From the NCBI GenBank assembly GCA_019245275.1, contig JAFARW010000104.1, positions 1-5,632 of the forward strand: DNA of 5,632 nucleotides. The letters are read 5' to 3'. Shown here piece by piece: positions 1 through 5,093 of this stretch. A model generated the notes under the pieces. It was given only the letters and a program-made list of their open reading frames with translations, searched no databases and was not told the DNA's origin. How positions within the stretch are numbered: the stretch's first letter is position 1; each line of letters begins with the position of its first letter. Position numbers and translations under genes: made by a program. The DNA is from Vulcanimicrobiota bacterium. GTDB taxonomy: Bacteria > Vulcanimicrobiota > Vulcanimicrobiia > Vulcanimicrobiales > Vulcanimicrobiaceae.

Positions 1-862
1 CCCACGCGATTGCGTCGTTATGACCAAGAATTACGCCTGGAGTTCCGGCCAGCGATGCGCCCGCGACGTGATATCCCGGCGCTCGCAAATCGACGAGATA
101 CCAAATCCCTGGAATCGACGGCGCTAGATGCGGGTCGTTCGCTAACAAGGCACGCCCGGTTTGCGCGTGAAGTGCGCCGGCCGCCCACGCATTGCTGCCG
201 GCTTTACCGCCAACATCAGCCGTCGGCGCATCGTATTTCGAATCCGACAGCGGATACATGCCTAGAGAACCTGCGTCGCGCTGCAGCACGTCGCGATACG
301 AATCGGACAGCACGAGTACCGTAGCGAAGCCGACGGCGAGGGAATCCCGCGGCCGCCACTGCCGCGGTCGAATGAACAGAAGGCGATATTCAAACGGTAG
401 TGGTTGCAGCCGCACTGCGGCATTGACTCCGTCGCTGAACGCTTGCAACTCCGCGCGCTGCGCGCTACTCATTTTCGCAAGCTGGCGATCGGCGATGCCG
501 CGAACGTCGATGATTCGAGCGCGCTCGTCCGCCTCAAGGGCTCGACCGCCGAACCACTCGGCGAGGCGTCCGTAAACTGCATGGCGCGTTAGATCGATCT
601 GAAAGAGGCGATCCGAACCTTCGGAAAAGCCTTGCGCAAAGAAGAGGTCGTGCTCGTTTTGTGCGCTGATGTGCGGAATGTCGCGTTCGTCGCGCATGAT
701 TGTGACCGGCTCACGCAACCCAGGAATGTGAATCGTGCCGTCGGTGCGCGCAACCGCGGTGTGAAAGCTGATCGCGAGATAAAGTCCAAAAACGCCAACA
801 ACTAGCGCAGCGACGATGAGTACGCTGAGACCCGCATACGTGAGTCGCTTCAGCGGCGACAC
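1..862 (-). CDS. Penicillin acylase family (S45) Ntn-hydrolase, 3' end beyond the left edge
   Basis: The minus strand is open from a GTG at 862 to the window edge, giving 287 residues of a larger protein; the family is typically 700-850 residues. Residues 7-31 form one hydrophobic segment after K5-R6, so a signal peptide or membrane anchor and an extracytoplasmic location are expected. Family hallmarks follow in order: RDERDIPHISAQNEHDLFFA, then QGFSEGSDRLFQIDL, then GRLAEWFG. The GSNAWA motif follows, with Ser223 as the predicted nucleophile exposed by autocleavage after Gly222. Then come LLANDPHL (around 240-247) and GTPGVILGHNDAIAW at the edge. Family members hydrolyse amide bonds of penicillins, cephalosporins or acyl-homoserine lactones; the substrate here cannot be told. 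The start lies 3 bases after the ferredoxin stop, in the same frame and without a clear Shine-Dalgarno, so translation is probably coupled. An in-frame TAG just upstream excludes a longer start. Confidence 0.9.
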   Translation of the reverse strand, partial: MSPLKRLTYAGLSVLIVAALVVGVFGLYLAISFHTAVARTDGTIHIPGLREPVTIMRDERDIPHISAQNEHDLFFAQGFSEGSDRLFQIDLTRHAVYGRLAEWFGGRALEADERARIIDVRGIADRQLAKMSSAQRAELQAFSDGVNAAVRLQPLPFEYRLLFIRPRQWRPRDSLAVGFATVLVLSDSYRDVLQRDAGSLGMYPLSDSKYDAPTADVGGKAGSNAWAAGALHAQTGRALLANDPHLAPSIPGIWYLVDLRAPGYHVAGASLAGTPGVILGHNDAIAW

Positions 863-865
863 TCG

Positions 866-1168
866 CTAGGCGTCTACGTAGATATCGTCGCCTTCAACGC
901 GCACCCTGTACGTTGCGACCGGCAGCACCGCGGGCAATGTGAGCGCGTCGCCCGTCCTAACATCGAAGTACGACCCGTGGCGCGGACACATGATCCGATC
1001 GCCTTCGAGTTCACCTTGGTCTAGCTCACCGCCGTCATGCGTGCAGACATCCTCGATCGCGTAGATCTGATCGTCAACGTTGCATAAGAGAACCGGCGCA
1101 TCGCCAACCATCACCTTCAACGTCGTGCCGGGTTTGATTTCGGATTTCTTTGCGACAGGTTCACTCAT
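866..1168 (-). CDS. Rieske-type [2Fe-2S] ferredoxin
   Basis: This is a 100-residue soluble protein, the usual size for free-standing Rieske ferredoxins. The two cluster-binding motifs are intact: C42-T-H44 and C61-P-R-H64, separated by an acidic loop, followed by GSYFDVRTG, typical of the family. There is no signal peptide or membrane helix, so it should be cytoplasmic. Known relatives pass electrons to oxygenases or act in assimilatory and Fe-S related redox steps; the partner here is unknown. The ATG at 1168 is chosen over an upstream in-frame TTG at 1204 because the family starts close to this point and a GGAG lies at 1180-1183, with an 11-base gap that is somewhat long. It is followed immediately by the acylase gene, so the two are likely co-transcribed. 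sufB, an Fe-S assembly gene, lies beyond a single opposite-strand gene. Confidence 0.9.
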   Translation of the reverse strand: MSEPVAKKSEIKPGTTLKVMVGDAPVLLCNVDDQIYAIEDVCTHDGGELDQGELEGDRIMCPRHGSYFDVRTGDALTLPAVLPVATYRVRVEGDDIYVDA

Positions 1169-1233
1169 AGGGGTTGCTGCTCCGGATTCGAAGCTAGGGC
1201 GCAAATTGCTCTTTATGAAGGAGTCATAATTTT
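1169..1233. promoter_or_regulatory. Divergent intergenic region, ferredoxin / membrane protein
   Basis: These 65 bases separate two divergent starts and must carry, or lie next to, the promoters of both unless the ferredoxin is read from further upstream. The right half (around 1202-1233) is AT-rich compared with the surroundings. I see no -35/-10 pair with good spacing on either strand. The clear signal is an AAGGAG ribosome binding site at 1218-1223, 10 bases before the ATG at 1234. Confidence 0.4.
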
Positions 1234-1524
1234 ATGTCGAGCTCCGATTCTGCAAATGCCACGGCTCTCGCAATATTCGGCGTCTTCTGGTTGGTTTGGC
1301 TCCTCGTTATTTGCGCGGTCGTGGTCGTCACGATCGTCGCATATTGGCGCATTGCTACGAAGGCAGGCTACAGCGGAATCCTATCGCTGCTGATGCTGGT
1401 CCCATTAGCCAATATCGTCTTGCTGATCTACTTCGCGTTCACGGATTGGCCGATCGAACTTGAACTTCGGCAGCTGCGCGGGGGCGGCGCTCCGCGACCC
1501 GGCACGTCAGTGATGCCGACCTAA
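1234..1524 (+). CDS. Small two-helix membrane protein, function unknown
   Basis: This is a 96-residue protein with a perfect AAGGAG site 10 bases before its ATG. A polar N-terminus (about 10 residues) precedes a long hydrophobic stretch at about residues 11-41, which ends in YWRIATKAGYSG. A second hydrophobic stretch covers about 45-68 (ILSLLMLVPLANIVLLIYFA), followed by TDWPIE. The tail is polar and rich in Gly, Pro and Arg. The pattern of a helix, a KAGYSG-like turn, a second helix with a P-x-x-N core and an aromatic-W-P exit resembles small uncharacterised bacterial inner-membrane proteins, but I cannot name the family with certainty. It is the only plus-strand gene in the left half and stops 8 bases from the sufB stop, so the two converge. 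No function is proposed. Confidence 0.8.
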   Translation: MSSSDSANATALAIFGVFWLVWLLVICAVVVVTIVAYWRIATKAGYSGILSLLMLVPLANIVLLIYFAFTDWPIELELRQLRGGGAPRPGTSVMPT

Positions 1525-1532
1525 GGAGATAT

Positions 1533-2948
1533 TTAGCCTACAGCGCCTTCCATCTCTAATTGAACGAGGCGGTTTAACTCGAGCGCGTATTCCATCGGGA
1601 GCTCCTTGACGAAGAAGTCGAAGAAGCCATTGACGATCATCGCTGTGGCTTCCGCTTCGCTCAGTCCGCGGCTCATCGCGTAGAAGAGCTGATCCTCGCC
1701 GAGTTTTGAGACGCTGGCCTCATGCTCGACAGTCGCGCGCTGCTCGTGGATCTTCATCGTCGGCTTCGTGTCGCTGGCGGATTTTTCGTCCATGATCAGC
1801 GCATCGCAGCGCACGCGCGTCTTGGCGCCCACAGCACCGGGGAAGATCTCGACGAGCCCGCGATAGGTCGTCTTACCGCCGTGTGCGGAAACAGACTTAT
1901 TGGTGACGACCGAACTCGTATTCGGCGCAACGTGAATCACTTTGGCACCGGCATCCTGATGCTGGGCTTCGCTAGCAAATGCCATCGAGAGGATTTCGCC
2001 GCGAGCGCCTTCGCCCATCAAGTAGATCGACGGATACTTCATCGTTAGGCGCGAGCCCATGTTGCCGTCGACCCACTCGACGGTCGCATTCTTGTGCGCG
2101 ATTGCGCGTTTCGTGACCAAGTTGAAGATGTTACGATACCAGTTCTGGATCGTCGTGTACCGAATCGATGCGCCTTCCAGCGCGATCAGCTCAACGACCG
2201 CACTGTGCAGTGAGCTCGTCGAGAACTTCGGGGCCGTGCATCCCTCGATGTAGTGGACCTTCGAGCCCTTATCGGCAATGATCAGCGTGCGCTCGAACTG
2301 ACCCATGTTTTCCATGTTGATGCGGAAGTAGGCCTGAAGCGGCGTCTTGACTTCGACGCCCGGCGGCACATACACGAACGAACCGCCCGACCAGACGGCA
2401 GAATTTAGCGCTGCAAATTTGTTGTCGGCCGGCGGAATAACGGTCGCAAAGTACTTCTTGACGATATCCGGATACTCGCGCAGCCCGGTGTCCATGTCGC
2501 AGAAGAGCACGCCTTGCTTTTCGAGATCCTCGCGAATCGAGTGGTAGACGACTTCCGATTCGTACTGCGCGGAAACGCCGGCCAAAAACTTGCGTTCGGC
2601 CTCTGGAATGCCGAGCCGATCGAAAGTGCGTTTGATGTCCTCGGGCACATCGTCCCACGAACGCTCCGTGCCCTCGGTCGATTTCACGTAGTAATGAATG
2701 TTGTCGAAGTCGATCTCATTGAGGAGAGCGGTATCTCCCCACGTCGGCATCGGTTTGCTCAAGAAAAGTTCGAGCGCCTTAAGCCGGAACGAGCGCATCC
2801 ACTCGGGCTCGTTCTTCATCTCGCTGATGCGCTGAACGATCTCCGGGGTTAGGCCCTTGCCCGACTTAAAGACATAGCGATCCTCGGGGTCATGGAACCC
2901 GTGGCGGTAGTCCTCGATCAGGGTCGGAGTCTTTAGTTGGGTGGCCAT
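1533..2948 (-). CDS. sufB: Fe-S cluster assembly scaffold protein SufB
   Basis: This is a full-length 471-residue SufB, the beta-helix scaffold that with SufC and SufD builds Fe-S clusters in the cytoplasm. The N-terminal GLTPEIVQRISEMKNEPEWM block and the C-terminal LPMEYALELNRLVQLEMEG block are typical of SufB and distinguish it from SufD. Cys237 in YIEGCTAP corresponds to E. coli Cys254. Cys381 in RCDAL corresponds to Cys405, and E410 in VEHEAS lies 29 residues later, as E. coli Glu434 does; these positions are implicated in sulfur transfer and cluster assembly. The ATG at 2948 is preferred to an in-frame TTG at 2984 because it gives the usual N-terminus; its Shine-Dalgarno is poor. No sufC, sufD or sufS adjoins it: upstream is a divergent operon and downstream a convergent gene, so it appears monocistronic. 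Confidence 0.96.
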   Translation of the reverse strand: MATQLKTPTLIEDYRHGFHDPEDRYVFKSGKGLTPEIVQRISEMKNEPEWMRSFRLKALELFLSKPMPTWGDTALLNEIDFDNIHYYVKSTEGTERSWDDVPEDIKRTFDRLGIPEAERKFLAGVSAQYESEVVYHSIREDLEKQGVLFCDMDTGLREYPDIVKKYFATVIPPADNKFAALNSAVWSGGSFVYVPPGVEVKTPLQAYFRINMENMGQFERTLIIADKGSKVHYIEGCTAPKFSTSSLHSAVVELIALEGASIRYTTIQNWYRNIFNLVTKRAIAHKNATVEWVDGNMGSRLTMKYPSIYLMGEGARGEILSMAFASEAQHQDAGAKVIHVAPNTSSVVTNKSVSAHGGKTTYRGLVEIFPGAVGAKTRVRCDALIMDEKSASDTKPTMKIHEQRATVEHEASVSKLGEDQLFYAMSRGLSEAEATAMIVNGFFDFFVKELPMEYALELNRLVQLEMEGAVG

Positions 2949-2961
2949 CGCTGCGCTTTCT

Positions 2962-2981
2962 GAGGGTATCCTTGTACCCTC
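2962..2981. repeat. Perfect 7-bp inverted repeat upstream of sufB, possible operator
   Basis: The arms gagggta (2962-2968) and taccctc (2975-2981) are perfect reverse complements separated by 6 bases, a geometry common for dimeric regulators. The centre lies about 23 bases upstream of the sufB ATG. The left arm coincides with the proposed -10 hexamer, so a bound protein would block transcription. It does not match the SufR (CAAC-N6-GTTG), Fur or IscR consensus as I know them. As RNA it could also form a small hairpin. Confidence 0.5.
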
Positions 2982-2991
2982 CAATGGTCAA
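2963..2991 (-). promoter_or_regulatory. Candidate sufB promoter
   Basis: Read on the minus strand, TTGACC (2991-2986; 5 of 6 to the sigma70 -35) is followed after exactly 17 bases by TACCCT (2968-2963; 3 of 6 to the -10). The -10 is weak, as is common for activated promoters. Transcription from it would begin only about 8-10 bases before the ATG, which would fit the lack of a good Shine-Dalgarno for sufB. A start further upstream is also possible. Confidence 0.35.
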
Positions 2992-3010
2992 GATAACGAA
3001 GTAGTATCTT
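2990..3010. repeat. 6-bp inverted repeat upstream of the sufB promoter
   Basis: The arms aagata (2990-2995) and tatctt (3005-3010) are perfect reverse complements around a 9-base AT-rich centre. It abuts the proposed sufB -35 on its upstream side, where an activator or a second repressor dimer could bind. Its sequence is unrelated to the repeat at 2962-2981. Six-base arms can arise by chance, so this is a weak candidate. Confidence 0.3.
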
Positions 3011-3064
3011 CACTTTCTTCAACGCAAGCCCTGGGTGCTCGGTTGCGTCGCGCTCCGTTAGTTC

Positions 3065-3093
3065 TTTACACAGGGGAGCCAGGGGGGTACTAT
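3065..3093 (+). promoter_or_regulatory. Sigma70-like promoter of the speD operon
   Basis: TTTACA (3065-3070; 5 of 6 to the -35 consensus) is followed after exactly 17 bases by TACTAT (3088-3093; 4 of 6 to the -10). An overlapping TATAGT (3091-3096) would have a 20-base spacing and is less likely. The spacer has a run of six G at 3082-3087. The transcript should start near 3100 and have about 197 bases before the speD TTG. Confidence 0.6.
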
Positions 3094-3103
3094 AGTCGCC
3101 GGA

Positions 3104-3130
3104 CCTTTTTGGCGCCCGGCGCCAAAAAGG
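3104..3130. repeat. 27-base near-perfect palindrome at the start of the speD transcript
   Basis: Arms of 13 bases (3104-3116 and 3118-3130) pair perfectly around one central C at 3117. Each arm holds a five-base T or A tract and a GGCGCC core. As RNA it gives a stem of about 12 bp with a 3-base CCG loop, beginning 3-5 bases after the predicted transcription start. The T tract is on the 5' arm and the A tract on the 3' arm, and no T run follows on either strand, so it is not an intrinsic terminator. It could stabilise the 5' end of the mRNA or act as a DNA operator. Confidence 0.7.
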
Positions 3131-3283
3131 GCCACGGGAAGGGGAGGCACGCCCAAAACGTGCCATTGCGGCGAGACGCCCGCGCACCGAAACGCGCCGG
3201 CAAGAGTTCGTCGATAGGTCGGGGACGTGACTGCACTGCAGACGCCAGCCGACGAAGTCCGGAGGTGGGATTTCCCTAAACTC

Positions 3284-3289
3284 GAGGAG
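3284..3289 (+). promoter_or_regulatory. Ribosome binding site deciding the speD TTG start
   Basis: GAGGAG lies 7 bases before the TTG at 3297, an ideal spacing. There is no ATG or GTG at a usable position nearby in this frame, so the site supports TTG initiation. Confidence 0.8.
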
Positions 3290-3296
3290 AGTAAAA

Positions 3297-3716
3297 TTGA
3301 AAGCACTCGGCACTCACATCGTCTGCGAGCTATCGGGCTGCAATCCCGAAACGCTCAGCGATGTCAACGGCGTTCGTTTACATCTCGTGCAAGCGGCACG
3401 AGAAGCCAAGGCAACGATCATGGAGACTGCCTTCCACCGTTTTCAGCCGCAAGGCGTTTCCGGTGTAGTTGTCTTAGCCGAATCGCATCTTTCGATCCAC
3501 ACATGGCCCGAAACCGGTTATGCAGCCATGGATTTTTACACCTGCGGTGAGCACACCGATCCGTGGGCAGCGTGCGAGTATGCCGGTAAAGCATTCGGCG
3601 CCTCGACGATGCGCACGACTGAAGTCAAGCGCGGCATTGAAGCCGCCAAGGGTCAGTACACGCACGTCATCACGACGGATCGCGAAGAGCGCGCGCTTTC
3701 CGGACGCACTGCGTAA
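3297..3716 (+). CDS. speD: S-adenosylmethionine decarboxylase proenzyme (SpeH type)
   Basis: This 139-residue pyruvoyl-dependent enzyme decarboxylates AdoMet to provide the aminopropyl donor for polyamine synthesis. The diagnostic segment VVLAESHLSIHTWPETGYAA is present. Self-cleavage between Glu62 and Ser63 would convert Ser63 into the pyruvoyl cofactor; His68 and Cys83 (in FYTCG) are the expected processing and catalytic residues. These numbers equal those of the characterised Thermotoga maritima enzyme, which independently supports the TTG start at 3297. The length fits the short bacterial/archaeal class (speD/speH), not the longer E. coli class. It is the first gene of a plus-strand operon. 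The aminopropyltransferase that uses its product starts 62 bases downstream. The rare TTG start and long leader suggest expression is kept low or controlled. Confidence 0.97.
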   Translation: MKALGTHIVCELSGCNPETLSDVNGVRLHLVQAAREAKATIMETAFHRFQPQGVSGVVVLAESHLSIHTWPETGYAAMDFYTCGEHTDPWAACEYAGKAFGASTMRTTEVKRGIEAAKGQYTHVITTDREERALSGRTA

Positions 3717-3743
3717 AGCCACAACTTACTGCAACGCTGGAGT

Positions 3744-3772
3744 AGCGCGCGCCTTTAGCGGCGCGGCGCGCT
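3744..3772 (+). repeat. GC-rich hairpin between speD and speE
   Basis: AGCGCGC (3744-3750) pairs fully with GCGCGCT (3766-3772), with two more pairs possible past a bulge and a loop of about 9 bases. It ends 6 bases before the speE ATG and occupies the place where a Shine-Dalgarno would lie. No T run follows, so it is not a typical terminator. It may limit speE translation or mark an mRNA processing point. Confidence 0.5.
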
Positions 3773-3778
3773 ATCAAC

Positions 3779-4666
3779 ATGCCTAAAACTGAACGCTGGC
3801 AATGGTACGTCGAGCAGTTCTCGCCCAGTGAAGAGCACCGTCACGCAATCGAAGAGTTCTATTACGCGGGCCGCACGCCGTATCAAAGCGTGGGAGTTGT
3901 GCGCACGCCGGCTTTCGGCAAGATGTTGATCCTTGACGGTGACACGCAAAGCTCGCAAGCCGATGAAAAGATCTACCATGAGACACTCGTGCATCCCGCG
4001 CTCGCGGCTGCTGCCGACCGTTCTCAAATCCTGATCCTCGGCGGCGGCGAAGGGGCGACACTGCGCGAAGTTCTTCGTTGTCCGGATGTCGAGCGCGCGA
4101 CGATGGTCGACATCGACGCGCAAGTCGTTGAGCTATCGAAAAGGTACCTGCCGGAGTGGTCTGCCGGCGCATTTGACGACCCGCGCGCCCGCGTCATCAT
4201 CGGCGATGCGCTGCGATTCCTGGATGAGGATCAATCGCGCTATGGCGCGATCATCTCTGATTTGACCGAGCCGCTCGAAGATTCACCATCGCATCCGCTG
4301 TTTGGCGCACCGGTCTTCGCCGCGATCAAGGCACGGCTGCAAGACGGCGGAATCTACGTTCTGCAAGCCAGCACGGCGGGCGTTCACAACTGCGGATTGC
4401 ACGCAAAGATGGCGCGCTCGCTGCGCGGGTTCTACCGCCATGTTCGTTCGTTCTATACGCACGTGCCGGCGTTTGACAACGATTGGGCCTTTATCGCTTG
4501 CAGCGATGCGGTGGACTTGGCGAAACTTGATGAAAGAACGATCGCGCGATACGTCGACGCCCTGCCAGGCGAGAATTTGTTCTACGATGCGCAAACGCAC
4601 CGGCGACTCTTCGCGCTTCCTTTATATCTAAGGCGCGAGCTGGAGAAGAAAGGTGACACGTTTTAG
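3779..4666 (+). CDS. speE: Polyamine aminopropyltransferase, thermospermine-synthase-like
   Basis: This is a 295-residue spermidine-synthase-family enzyme that transfers the aminopropyl group of decarboxylated AdoMet to an amine acceptor. The N-terminal beta region ends in FGKMLILDG (46-54). Then follow QSSQADEKIYHETLVHPAL (57-75), the nucleotide-binding loop GGGEGATLRE (88-97) and VDID (110-113). GDALRFL (142-148) and the active-site stretch SDLTEP (160-165), with catalytic Asp161, come next. GGGEG rather than GGGDG, the LVHPAL segment and DLTEPLEDSP resemble ACL5-type thermospermine synthases and their bacterial relatives; Glu164 stands where spermidine synthases usually have Asp. The acceptor may therefore be spermidine, agmatine or another amine rather than putrescine. 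The ATG at 3779 is the first start after an in-frame TAG at 3743; no Shine-Dalgarno is seen. The speE symbol is by family only. Confidence 0.92.
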   Translation: MPKTERWQWYVEQFSPSEEHRHAIEEFYYAGRTPYQSVGVVRTPAFGKMLILDGDTQSSQADEKIYHETLVHPALAAAADRSQILILGGGEGATLREVLRCPDVERATMVDIDAQVVELSKRYLPEWSAGAFDDPRARVIIGDALRFLDEDQSRYGAIISDLTEPLEDSPSHPLFGAPVFAAIKARLQDGGIYVLQASTAGVHNCGLHAKMARSLRGFYRHVRSFYTHVPAFDNDWAFIACSDAVDLAKLDERTIARYVDALPGENLFYDAQTHRRLFALPLYLRRELEKKGDTF

Positions 4667-5093
4667 GGTGACCGACCAAGAAATCGTCCGCCGTCGATGG
4701 GACAAGGAACGCTCGCACTTCGTCGAGCTGCTCGATCTGCATTTGGAGAGTGCCGCAGACGGCGTCGCCGTGATGCGCATGCCTTATCGGGCGGAGATCA
4801 GCAACGGTACGGGCGCCGTTCATGGCGGCGCGATCGTTAGTCTGTGCGATACGGTTTTCTACTGCGCGCTGGCCTCGATCTACGGACGCGACCAAGAGAC
4901 GACAACCGCAGCGTTGCAGTGCAACTTTCTTCGGCCCGCGTTGCCGCCACACGATCTGGTCGCGGAGGCGAAAATCCTCAAAGCCGGCCGCCGCATCGTC
5001 TATGGGGAAGTGATGGTGCGCAGCGGTGAGCGGCTCGTCGCACACGCAACGTTGAACTTTCTCAATACGAATCGAGAGCAGGAGAAACGATGA
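4653..5093 (+). CDS. PaaI-type hotdog-fold thioesterase
   Basis: This is a 146-residue single-domain hotdog protein. The family signature GAVHGGAIVSLCDTV is present, with His57-Gly-Gly and Asp66 at the expected catalytic positions, followed by the LQCNFLRPA and HATLNFL strands. Relatives hydrolyse acyl-CoA thioesters, often phenylacetyl-CoA or other aromatic or medium-chain substrates, in the cytoplasm; the substrate here is not evident. The GTG at 4653 has GGAG 7 bases upstream (4642-4645) and overlaps the speE end by 14 bases; an in-frame GTG at 4668 is an alternative with a weaker site. The gene ends in an ATGA overlap with gcvT, so it is translationally coupled on both sides. Why a thioesterase sits between polyamine and glycine-cleavage genes is unclear. 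Confidence 0.9.
   Translation: MTRFRVTDQEIVRRRWDKERSHFVELLDLHLESAADGVAVMRMPYRAEISNGTGAVHGGAIVSLCDTVFYCALASIYGRDQETTTAALQCNFLRPALPPHDLVAEAKILKAGRRIVYGEVMVRSGERLVAHATLNFLNTNREQEKR

Larger units (their letters stand above)
2949..3296. promoter_or_regulatory. Divergent control region between sufB and speD
   Basis: These 348 bases hold no convincing gene. The open frames crossing it on both strands give low-complexity Arg/Pro/Ser-rich translations without recognisable domains and run into the flanking genes out of frame. The left third (2962-3022) holds two inverted repeats and sufB promoter-like elements. The section 3023-3064 has no feature I recognise. From 3065 rightwards come the speD promoter, a 27-base palindrome and a structured leader ending in the speD ribosome binding site. 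Confidence 0.75.
3100..3296 (+). promoter_or_regulatory. Long structured 5' leader of speD, candidate cis-regulatory RNA
   Basis: If the promoter at 3065-3093 is correct, speD has an unusually long untranslated leader. It begins with the palindrome at 3104-3130. After it comes a perfect 6-bp hairpin at 3146-3164 with loop CCCAAAA, then GGCG-AGA-CGCC at 3170-3180, then CGCG stems around a CACCGAAA loop. A long-range 7-bp pairing of ttcgtcg (3207-3213) with cgacgaa (3250-3256) encloses a CTGCA-C-TGCAG hairpin (3231-3241). A GGG-ATTT-CCC element (3267-3276) lies just before the ribosome binding site. I do not recognise a known SAM, SAH, cobalamin, glycine or preQ1 riboswitch. AdoMet, decarboxylated AdoMet or polyamines would be logical ligands by context only. 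Confidence 0.4.

Noticed and set aside
10..592. Plus-strand open frames of 62-127 residues
   Set aside because: They are Arg/Ser/Ala-rich shadows of the penicillin acylase gene on the minus strand, which has clear family motifs over the whole stretch.
589..801. Separate 70-residue minus-strand gene
   Set aside because: It lies in another frame of the acylase coding region, covering the well-conserved RDERDIPH part, and shows no domain.
1169..1204. Longer ferredoxin starting at TTG 1204
   Set aside because: The added 12 residues are not part of the Rieske fold and a properly placed ATG with GGAG upstream exists at 1168.
2949..2984. Longer SufB starting at TTG 2984
   Set aside because: It adds 12 residues not typical of SufB, has no ribosome binding site and would run through the proposed operator; the ATG at 2948 fits the family start.
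3104..3130. Intrinsic terminator
   Set aside because: The stem is strong, but the T tract is on the 5' arm and A tract on the 3' arm, and no T run follows the stem on either strand.
3131..3280. Known riboswitch, tRNA, RNase P RNA or SRP RNA
   Set aside because: Short stretches such as GAAGTCCGG recall RNase P and GCCACGGGAA recalls cobalamin elements, but the remaining conserved blocks of each family are missing.
2933..3313. 126-residue minus-strand and 112-residue plus-strand (2941-3279) frames across the control region
   Set aside because: Both overlap gene starts out of frame, lack a ribosome binding site and give low-complexity translations without family resemblance.
3227..3550. GTG-started frame beginning in the speD leader, considered as a leader peptide
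   Set aside because: It runs far into speD in another frame, has no properly spaced Shine-Dalgarno and no resemblance to a known protein.
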